Assembly (NCBI RefSeq): GCF_965662505.1
Contig: NZ_CBFIHX010000008.1
Location: forward strand, 1 to 56,773
Length of the DNA: 56,773 nucleotides
Source of the DNA: Pseudomaricurvus sp965662505
GTDB taxonomy: Bacteria; Pseudomonadota; Gammaproteobacteria; Pseudomonadales; Cellvibrionaceae
Direction of reading: 5' to 3'
The notes under the pieces were generated by a model. The model saw only the letters and a program-made list of their open reading frames with translations, was not told the DNA's origin and did no database searches. This document shows positions 50,347 through 56,773 of the stretch, in pieces (positions within the stretch are counted from its first letter, which is position 1; every line of letters starts with the position of its first letter). Both the position numbers and the translations under genes were made by a program.

Positions 50347-52824
50347 GTGATTCACCACAGTTTACAGGTCACCACTTTGTCCAGAATCTCGTTTTTGTCC
50401 AGAATCTTGTTCTTGCCCAGACCACTCAGCCGGTCGATACGCCACCTTACCCTGCCCGTGCTTTCCCTTCTGCTGACCGCCTGTGAGCCACCCCCAGAAA
50501 AAAGCGGACTGGAAGCGGTCTACGACGGCGCGCGCTATCAGGTACGACTGCAGCAACAGCGCATTAGTGTGTTCGACCATCAGCTGCAAGAGACCATATT
50601 TTCATCCCCCGTCAGCTCATTGATCAGCGCCCATCAGACCGACTTGAGCGCTCCGGATGAAACCTCGGTGGACAAAGATCAGCTGGACAATTTGCCTCTG
50701 ACAGAAACACGCCACAGCTGCACCCAGGCCGTGGTGGACAAAATCGAACCCACTCGCCAGTTTTTGCTGATGGCAGGGCACTTTACCTCCCCTGAATGCT
50801 CAGCCCGTTTCAGCCTCAACTTTGTACTCGAAGAAGATCAGGTCGTGGTGACCATGGCCACCACCGACGAAAACTACAACCACTTAACACTGGGGTTCGA
50901 CGCGCCTTTGCAAGAGAGCATTCTGGGGTTTGGCTCTCAAGCCAGCCTGCTGGATTTCAAAGGTCAGGACGTGCCCGTCTGGGCCCGCCAGCAGGGAATC
51001 GGACGCGGCGAGCAACCGATCTCAACCCTGATCAACGAACAAGCTCACGGCGCAGCCGGCACCGCTCTTTCCAGTGAATTGATACTGCCCTATTTCCTCA
51101 GCAGCGCACATTACAGCGTTTTTTTAGACAATACCGACTACAGCCGTTTTGATTTTCGTCAGCGCCACAGCACATACATTCACGGCTACAGCAACCTGCT
51201 CAAAGTCCGCCTGACCAGCTGCGAGCAGCTGCTGGAATGCATCAATCACTACACGAGGTTCAGTGGCCGCATGACGCCCTTGCCGGACTGGACACAGCAG
51301 GGCGCGATCGTCAGTCTTCAAGGTGGCGACGAGGACGTCATGGCTCGCTATCAACAACTGAAAGGCCATCAAGTTCCCGTTGCCGCCGTGTGGCTAAAAG
51401 ACTGGCAGCAAGTGAATGCAGAGGGTGATGCACACTACCCGGATTGGAAAAATCTGCACAAGGTCCTGAAAAAAGACGATGTGCGATTGCTGGGCACTGT
51501 TGCTCCTACTTTGGCCAGCCCTACTCTAGCCACTCCTAACCTAGCTACCTCCAAACCAGCCACCCCCACTCAAACTGCACAAGCAACACTGGAAACCGCC
51601 AGTCCGATGTATCAGGAAGCACTCAACAAAGGGTATCTGGTCAAACGAGCTAACGGTGAGACTTATCCTCTGCAACCTGCGCCCTTTTCGGCTGCGGCAG
51701 CAACCCCCCAAACAACCTTCGGGCTGGTGGATCTCACCAATCCAGACGCGTTCAACTGGCTAAAAAAAATCATCAAGAAGCAGGTTAAGGCTCATCAACT
51801 GTCCGGCTGGCATGCCGACATCAGCCAGCCGCTGCCAGTGGATATTGCGCTTTATGACAACCACTCCCCCATGGCTTTCCACAACGTGTATGCGCAGGAA
51901 TGGGCACGCCTGAATCACGAGGTGATCCGTGAGCTGAACATGGATGATGAGGCGCTGTTGTGGATGGACTCAGGCTTTACCCACAGCCCTGCTCTGGTTA
52001 CCGCCTTTTCTGCCGGAGAACAAAACACCAGCTGGGACGCCCACGATGGATTGCAAAGTGCCGTTATGGCGCTGCTGAACGGCGGCATCAGCGGACACTC
52101 CATCAATCATACGGACACCGGCGGAGCGACGTCATTACAGCAAGCAATTCCCAACCTGTCACACTGGTTGCTGCCGAAAGATCTCACCCTCACAGAAGGT
52201 GGCGCCGACACCCCAAACAGCTCCAGCTTTGCCCTGCACCGCGCCCCCGAACTGCTGCAGCGCTGGGTAGAACTCAGTGCATTTACCGGATTGCTGAGAA
52301 CAGATGAAGGCTTAACCCCGGCCATCAACGCTCAAGTCTACGATACCCCTGAAATGCGCGAACACTTCGCTCACAACAGCCGACTGTTTCAGGCGCTGGC
52401 GGCCTACCGTCAGGTACTCATGGAAGAAGCCGCCGAACAAGGCTGGCCGCTGGTACGCCACCCACTTCTGCACTTCCCCAATGAGCACTATTTCGCCAAC
52501 ATGCCCAACACGGATCTTCAGTTTATGCTGGGCGATAGCCTGATGGTCGCTCCCATGCTGACCCCGGTTCAACAGAGACAACGGCGTCAGGTGTTTTTAC
52601 CCAAGGGAGAATGGATTGAAGTCAGTACCGGAAAGACGATTGTCGCCGGCAAGAAAGGTAAAATGCTGCATCGGAACCCGCCCGCCAATCAGGCTATTGC
52701 CTATCTTCGCAACAATGAGCGCAGCCGCGAGCTGATTCTTCCCGCCTTGCAGCAAGCGGGATTTGCTCCCGCGACTGCGACAGCTACGACACAACAGTCA
52801 CCAAATGAAGAACCAGGGAGCTAG
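50347..52824 (+). CDS. GH31 family glycosidase, predicted lipoprotein (sulfoquinovosidase-like)
   Basis: 825 residues from GTG 50347, but TTG starts at 50377, 50395 or 50413 are possible. Lipobox LLTAC places the lipidated Cys at about 46, so the shorter starts give a more normal signal. The catalytic domain shows GWHADISQPLPVD with the likely nucleophile Asp (GWMADFGE in YihQ) and GEQNTSWDAHDGLQSAV with the likely acid Asp (GDQNVDW..DGL in YihQ), then SINHTDTGGAT. It therefore resembles the YihQ branch of GH31. Residues 387-411 are five repeats of a Pro/Thr/Ala unit. Specific substrate is inference. Confidence 0.82.
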   Translation: MIHHSLQVTTLSRISFLSRILFLPRPLSRSIRHLTLPVLSLLLTACEPPPEKSGLEAVYDGARYQVRLQQQRISVFDHQLQETIFSSPVSSLISAHQTDLSAPDETSVDKDQLDNLPLTETRHSCTQAVVDKIEPTRQFLLMAGHFTSPECSARFSLNFVLEEDQVVVTMATTDENYNHLTLGFDAPLQESILGFGSQASLLDFKGQDVPVWARQQGIGRGEQPISTLINEQAHGAAGTALSSELILPYFLSSAHYSVFLDNTDYSRFDFRQRHSTYIHGYSNLLKVRLTSCEQLLECINHYTRFSGRMTPLPDWTQQGAIVSLQGGDEDVMARYQQLKGHQVPVAAVWLKDWQQVNAEGDAHYPDWKNLHKVLKKDDVRLLGTVAPTLASPTLATPNLATSKPATPTQTAQATLETASPMYQEALNKGYLVKRANGETYPLQPAPFSAAAATPQTTFGLVDLTNPDAFNWLKKIIKKQVKAHQLSGWHADISQPLPVDIALYDNHSPMAFHNVYAQEWARLNHEVIRELNMDDEALLWMDSGFTHSPALVTAFSAGEQNTSWDAHDGLQSAVMALLNGGISGHSINHTDTGGATSLQQAIPNLSHWLLPKDLTLTEGGADTPNSSSFALHRAPELLQRWVELSAFTGLLRTDEGLTPAINAQVYDTPEMREHFAHNSRLFQALAAYRQVLMEEAAEQGWPLVRHPLLHFPNEHYFANMPNTDLQFMLGDSLMVAPMLTPVQQRQRRQVFLPKGEWIEVSTGKTIVAGKKGKMLHRNPPANQAIAYLRNNERSRELILPALQQAGFAPATATATTQQSPNEEPGS
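50377..50430 (+). repeat. Three in-phase 18-base repeats at the GH31 N-terminus
   Basis: Units begin at 50377, 50395 and 50413. Each opens with TTG(T/C)CCAGA and encodes LSRISF, LSRILF, LPRPLS. Every unit carries an in-frame TTG, so each could provide a start codon in front of the lipoprotein signal. Confidence 0.75.
51505..51579 (+). repeat. Five 15-base repeats inside the GH31 gene
   Basis: Tandem 15-base units with decaying similarity encode PTLAS, PTLAT, PNLAT, SKPAT and PTQTA. They form a Pro/Thr/Ala linker at residues 387-411, in the barrel region before the catalytic Asp. Confidence 0.8.
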
Positions 52825-55424
52825 CCAGCGGACGACTCACTAACGGGCGCTGACTGCTGATTGTCACGCGGCGCACCCAACGGCTTCACCAACAGAATCA
52901 GGCGCGGCAACAGGGTCAGTGCCGCCAGAATAGCGGCCAGCATGGCAAAGCTGGTCAATAAGCCAAAATAGATCGTGGGGATAAAATTGGACAATCCCAT
53001 CACCGAAAAGCCTGTCACAATAATCACCGAGGTGTAGAACATCGCCCGACCGATAGACGCGTGTGACCGGTGCATAGCCGCCACGTAATCGCCATCGATC
53101 GCAAATTCTTCTTTAAACCGGTGGATGTAATGAATGGTATCGTCCACACCGATCCCCACGGTAATCGCCGCCACGGTAATGGTCATCATGTCCAGTGGAA
53201 TACCCGCAAGCCCCATCCCGCCCAATACAACAGAAGCCGCCAACAAGTTCGGAATAATCGCCAGTGTTGCCAACAACAATGAACGGAACAACACCATAAA
53301 CATCAGCATAATGCCGACAAACACCGCACCCAGCGTCACAATCTGCGAACTGTAGAGGCTTTGCAGCATGTTGTTATAGAGCACCATCAAGCCGGATAAG
53401 TGCACGTTTTCTGGAGCAAAACCCAGTTCATGGGTAATATGATGACGCACTTTTTTCAGCAGCTCGCTGCGGCTCAGCTCAGGATAAGTTTCCATCACTC
53501 GAAGCGTAATGCGGGTCTGATTGATATCTTCTGCCAGATAGGGTTCGATCAGAATATCACTGATATCCTGTGGTAATGATTGCTGCAGTAAAGCCAGCTC
53601 AAAATCATTCAGGGCCGAACCATTAACATCATTGGCAACCTGATAGGCCGTAGCCAGAGACTGAACTTTCCCCACCTCCGGCAGAGACTCCAGGTAGTCG
53701 TGAACACTCTTGATTTCTTCCAGCCCGGCAACCGTAAACCAGTGATTGTTCGCTCTGGCGGACGCCTCGTTTTGCTCTGAAAAAGGATCCACTTCGGCAA
53801 ACGGATCATCGCTTTCAGGCATGGCAAAAGGATCGGAATTTTCAGACCCGACCTCGGCAAATGGATCATCTTCGCCACCAAAACTCAGAGAAGTCTCATC
53901 TGCTTTCGGCGCATCCAGTACGACATCCAGGGTAATGGTACCGCCCAGGTTTTTATCGATAACGGACATACCCTTGTAGATTTCTGTGCTCTTGTGGAAG
54001 TAATCGATAAACCGGTTTTCCACTTCCAGGCGACTAACTCCGTAACCACTGACCACTGCCAGCACCACGCTCAACCATAAAACAGTGCCACTGTAGCGCT
54101 CGGTAAATCGGGAAAAAACCAGGGTAAAAGCGCCTTTTCCCCGCGCGGCGTCTCTGGCTTTTCCCTTGGGTTCGCCTTTCGGCAGGATCATCAACCCCGC
54201 CGGGATGACCACAAACGACAAGATGAGCGAGACCGCCAGCCCCACCGTCATCATCCAGCCGAAATCGATCACCGGACGAATGTTGCTCACCACCAGCGAG
54301 ATGAACGCCACCATGGTGGTCAGTGTTGCGTAAAGACAGGGGCGGGCCATAAAAACAACCGTTTCCATCACCAGCTCTGCCTGGGGAGTATCCGGTTCTT
54401 CGGCGTGGTATTCGCGATAACGCACCAGCAGGTGGATGGTAATCGCCAGAGAGATAATCAATTGCAATGCGACGAAGTTTGATGAGATGACCGTCAAGCG
54501 CCAGTCAATCCAACTGAGAAAGCCCAACATCATCACGACCGCGGCTGCAGCACTCAACAAGGGCAAAATCACAAACCGCTTTTGACGGAAAATGACCGCC
54601 ATCACCACGATCATCAGCAACAACACGCCCACCCCAAAGGTTTTCAGGTCACTGCGGATGAAGTCGATCATATCGGCGGTAATCATCGTGGCACCGCCCA
54701 CAAAGATCTCGGCTCGATCTTGATAGCCTGCAACAATCTGGCGCACTTGCTCTACACGCTGATGATCTTCTGCCGTTACCTGAGTACGGTATTCGCGAAA
54801 CTCCTGAGTCACCTGTTCCAGTTCAGCTTCTTCCGCTGGACTCAAACCCTCACGATCGCGTTTGAGGCGCAGGGTGTCGCGATGACGAACCATTTCAATA
54901 TAACGGTTGTTAACGGCCAGACTCAGCATAATGGCGGTCGTTTGACCATCCGGGCCGAGTAGCATGTCCTTGTATATCGGGCTGGTCAGATACTCTTGCT
55001 TGGCAGCTTGCTTGTCGACACCGGGTGTTAACAGCGTGCGAGGCTCGCTGATATCTCCCAGAGACACCTTGGGGCTGTACAGCAAGGGCGCATCCAGCAT
55101 AGACAGGGTGCTGACAACACCCGGCACCTGGGACAGCTCTGCAGATAGCTCCTGCATTAACTGTATAGATGAGTCAGAAAACAGGTCTTGCTGAGGACGA
55201 AATGTGACGATCAGAAAATCACCGCTCTGGTAGCGCTGATTCATTTTCCGAAAGTAATCCAGATCCGCGTCATGCTCCAACGTCAGAGAATCGGATGAAG
55301 CATCCAGTTTAAAATTCGGTAACCCGCATGCCATACCGACAGTCAGCAAACAAACCAACAACAACGCTAACTTGGGGCGCTCAATGACGATTGAGCGGTA
55401 CAAACTGACCAGTTTCTGAAACAT
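52821..55424 (-). CDS. RND superfamily (MMPL/HAE3-like) exporter
   Basis: 867 residues from ATG 55424, with AAGG upstream. Twelve helices in two MMPL halves: TM1 at about 18-36, a large periplasmic loop (40-230), five helices; then TM7 near 450, a second loop (about 475-690), five helices. IGVGVDDTIHYIHRFKEE near residue 770 is the functional TM10-type signature; the first half carries ISLAITIHLLVRYREY. The second loop contains four acidic DPF(A/S) motifs (about 515-558). Such proteins export lipids or hydrophobic compounds. No membrane-fusion partner is adjacent. Confidence 0.88.
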   Translation of the reverse strand: MFQKLVSLYRSIVIERPKLALLLVCLLTVGMACGLPNFKLDASSDSLTLEHDADLDYFRKMNQRYQSGDFLIVTFRPQQDLFSDSSIQLMQELSAELSQVPGVVSTLSMLDAPLLYSPKVSLGDISEPRTLLTPGVDKQAAKQEYLTSPIYKDMLLGPDGQTTAIMLSLAVNNRYIEMVRHRDTLRLKRDREGLSPAEEAELEQVTQEFREYRTQVTAEDHQRVEQVRQIVAGYQDRAEIFVGGATMITADMIDFIRSDLKTFGVGVLLLMIVVMAVIFRQKRFVILPLLSAAAAVVMMLGFLSWIDWRLTVISSNFVALQLIISLAITIHLLVRYREYHAEEPDTPQAELVMETVVFMARPCLYATLTTMVAFISLVVSNIRPVIDFGWMMTVGLAVSLILSFVVIPAGLMILPKGEPKGKARDAARGKGAFTLVFSRFTERYSGTVLWLSVVLAVVSGYGVSRLEVENRFIDYFHKSTEIYKGMSVIDKNLGGTITLDVVLDAPKADETSLSFGGEDDPFAEVGSENSDPFAMPESDDPFAEVDPFSEQNEASARANNHWFTVAGLEEIKSVHDYLESLPEVGKVQSLATAYQVANDVNGSALNDFELALLQQSLPQDISDILIEPYLAEDINQTRITLRVMETYPELSRSELLKKVRHHITHELGFAPENVHLSGLMVLYNNMLQSLYSSQIVTLGAVFVGIMLMFMVLFRSLLLATLAIIPNLLAASVVLGGMGLAGIPLDMMTITVAAITVGIGVDDTIHYIHRFKEEFAIDGDYVAAMHRSHASIGRAMFYTSVIIVTGFSVMGLSNFIPTIYFGLLTSFAMLAAILAALTLLPRLILLVKPLGAPRDNQQSAPVSESSAG

Positions 55425-55813
55425 ATTTTCGCCTTGAATCGATCTTGAGCCGTCATCCTGACAGCCCCGCATAAAACCTGCGTATTATGAGTAAATCCCT
55501 CGCAAAAGGGAAACCGTGAAGACCTTCAAATACTTGAGTTGCTGAAACAATTTCTGTCGATTTGAGCTAATTGGCCCAAGTCCGTTCAGTTTTTGTACAG
55601 CACCACCTCTCGCAAGAAACCCCTCTCAGCCTGCGGTCTTGAGCCAAACTGGTGAGGGAAGTCAGTTTGTTTGTATAATGAACCGATTGGCGGCCATTTC
55701 TGGCGCTGGAATTCAATGTCACATGGACGACACATGAACGACACAGGCTTGGCTCACGGCCATTCAACCTGTTCGTTTCTGCCTTACTTCATTTAGGCGC
55801 TCGTAGACTTGCT
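55425..55813. other. Divergent intergenic region, RND exporter / FHA protein
   Basis: About 390 bases between divergent genes. A perfect TATAAT (55674-55679) on the plus strand could be the -10 of the FHA gene, but no good -35 is found 16-18 bases upstream. No open frame, RNA gene or terminator is convincing. Confidence 0.4.
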
Positions 55814-56695
55814 ATGCTGAAAATTCATTTTAAAGACCAGCGGCAACCGCCTATCTGGGTCATCGAAAAGCGCTATACCATTGGTACTGCCGGGGACAAC
55901 CATCTCTGTGTCGATGATGACAGCCTCGATGCACTCCACGCGCGCTTATTGACCGTCAAGAACAGCCTCTACCTAAAAGACAACAACAGTCATCAAGGCT
56001 GTTACGTCAACGGACAACGCATCACAGAGAAAGAACTCCTGCCCGGAGATACTATTCGTCTGGGCAATGTTGAATTCGACATTCTTGACCCTCACGAAGG
56101 CAGCCATTCCTACACCTCTGACAGCGATTCTGATCACAAAGCCCCATATCACAACGACCCTGATCAAAGTGCCTCCGAAGACCGGCGCTGGCTATTGATT
56201 GCCGATAGCGGCACGCTCTTTGGACAGGAATTCCCGATCAGGTCTCAGAGCTGTACGATAGGTCGCGGTAGTGATTGTGACATTAGCATCCCCGCGTCCC
56301 AGCTCGCACGCCAGCACGCCGAGTTCACTCTTCAGGAAAATCAGTTGTGGATTCGTGATCTGGGTTCCAGCAGCGGAGTCTATCTCAACGATGAACGCGT
56401 CCAGGAAGGAATCATTCAGTCGGGCGACAAGATCCGGCTGGATGTGTACCGTTTTCAGGCAATCGGTCCGGACACCGGAGAAAGAAAACGCCGAACACCT
56501 CCCTCTCCGCAACGGGTTGAAAAAAAGCCCATTGATACCAGTGCCAAACAATGGATAACCAAACCCACCTCACCTGGCAACCGTATTGAACCTGAATCCC
56601 GTGGGCGTAATCCGGTCCCTTGGCTGTTGACTCTGCTGCTGTGCGGCGCACTCGCCGGCATGCTCATTTACCTGCTTCGCTCATTTACCGCCTAG
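55814..56695 (+). CDS. Tail-anchored protein with two FHA domains
   Basis: 293 residues. FHA1 is at about 18-95 (GDNHLCVDDDSLDALHARLL, then NSHQGCYVNG); FHA2 at about 140-215 has the classic GRGSDCDISIP, SRRH-like SQLARQHAEF and DLGSSSGVYLNDERV. FHA2 appears competent for phosphothreonine binding (Arg and Ser positions present); FHA1 is degenerate. A linker rich in Pro/Lys/Arg leads to a C-terminal TM helix (about 267-290). It likely reads a Ser/Thr kinase signal at the membrane. Such a kinase lies 13 kb away, but a link is only inferred. Confidence 0.85.
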   Translation: MLKIHFKDQRQPPIWVIEKRYTIGTAGDNHLCVDDDSLDALHARLLTVKNSLYLKDNNSHQGCYVNGQRITEKELLPGDTIRLGNVEFDILDPHEGSHSYTSDSDSDHKAPYHNDPDQSASEDRRWLLIADSGTLFGQEFPIRSQSCTIGRGSDCDISIPASQLARQHAEFTLQENQLWIRDLGSSSGVYLNDERVQEGIIQSGDKIRLDVYRFQAIGPDTGERKRRTPPSPQRVEKKPIDTSAKQWITKPTSPGNRIEPESRGRNPVPWLLTLLLCGALAGMLIYLLRSFTA

Positions 56696-56773
56696 TACGT
56701 TGAGCAATGTAAGTCGAGCACTGCAATTCGACCAGCGTAAACCGGCCAACGAACGTGTCGGCTACTCGTTCAA

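Noticed and set aside
1..56773. CRISPR arrays, tRNA or rRNA genes, insertion sequences
   Set aside because: No regularly spaced repeats with unique spacers, no T-arm GTTCGAATC-type signatures in cloverleaf context, and no transposase frames or matching terminal repeats were found.

Overview
This window is ordinary chromosomal DNA from a free-living, probably marine, gammaproteobacterium. The inference rests on gene order: proA-nadD-rsfS-rlmH-mrdA-rodA-mltB-rlpA-dacA-ybeD-lipB-lipA on the minus strand is the conserved gammaproteobacterial cell-wall/lipoate cluster. It is supported by a Pseudomonas-type RhlB helicase, a monothiol glutaredoxin, a large TonB-dependent receptor and a sodium-symporter family permease. 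A Cellvibrionales-like lineage is plausible but cannot be proved from the sequence. I see no rRNA, tRNA, CRISPR array, insertion sequence, prophage or attachment site.

Layout. 1-2.8 kb: the tail of one gene, then a compact plus-strand envelope operon (YqjD/ElaB-like anchor protein, Holin-X/YqjE-like protein, a small membrane protein, an AI-2E family permease), followed by a zinc-ribbon metallopeptidase. 3.9-9.8 kb (minus): CstA and a complete maltose-type ABC importer in the order binding protein, two permeases, ATPase. 9.9-14.2 kb: a NIT-domain chemoreceptor with a textbook flagellar sigma-28 promoter, and a divergent acyl-CoA synthetase. 14.3-22.6 kb: RhlB, 3-hydroxybutyrate dehydrogenase, an alpha/beta hydrolase, a TonB-dependent receptor, a sodium:solute symporter and a divergent TetR regulator. 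22.7-28.2 kb: carbonic anhydrase, fructosamine-kinase family protein, glycerophosphodiesterase, a YyaL/DUF255 protein and an SDR. 28.3-40.2 kb: the lip/dac/mrd/nadD/proA cluster. 40.3-45.5 kb: a membrane Ser/Thr kinase and a porin / FMN-binding / PepSY operon. 45.5-48.4 kb: grxD, argD and argF. 48.4-56.7 kb: gamma-glutamyltransferase, a GH31 lipoprotein, an RND/MMPL exporter and a tail-anchored double-FHA protein.

The strongest undescribed signal is regulatory. The symporter and the TonB receptor each have a minus-strand promoter (TTGACA, 17 bp, TTTAAA) whose spacer is filled by nearly the same 18-bp palindrome (ATTCAWCR..YGWTGAAT type). A third copy lies exactly 30 bp behind the receptor promoter. 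The adjacent TetR gene has its own promoter over the first site. This defines a small regulon for a nutrient taken across both membranes, possibly linked to the neighbouring hydrolase and 3-hydroxybutyrate dehydrogenase.

A second candidate system is the porin / FMN-binding / PepSY operon, which has a near-consensus Fur box and a strong leader hairpin upstream and may be an iron-responsive flavinylated redox module. Other signals include a terminator-like hairpin placed only about 7 nt after the predicted argD transcription start, and a series of short in-phase tandem duplications (12, 15 and 18 bp) scattered through coding and intergenic DNA.
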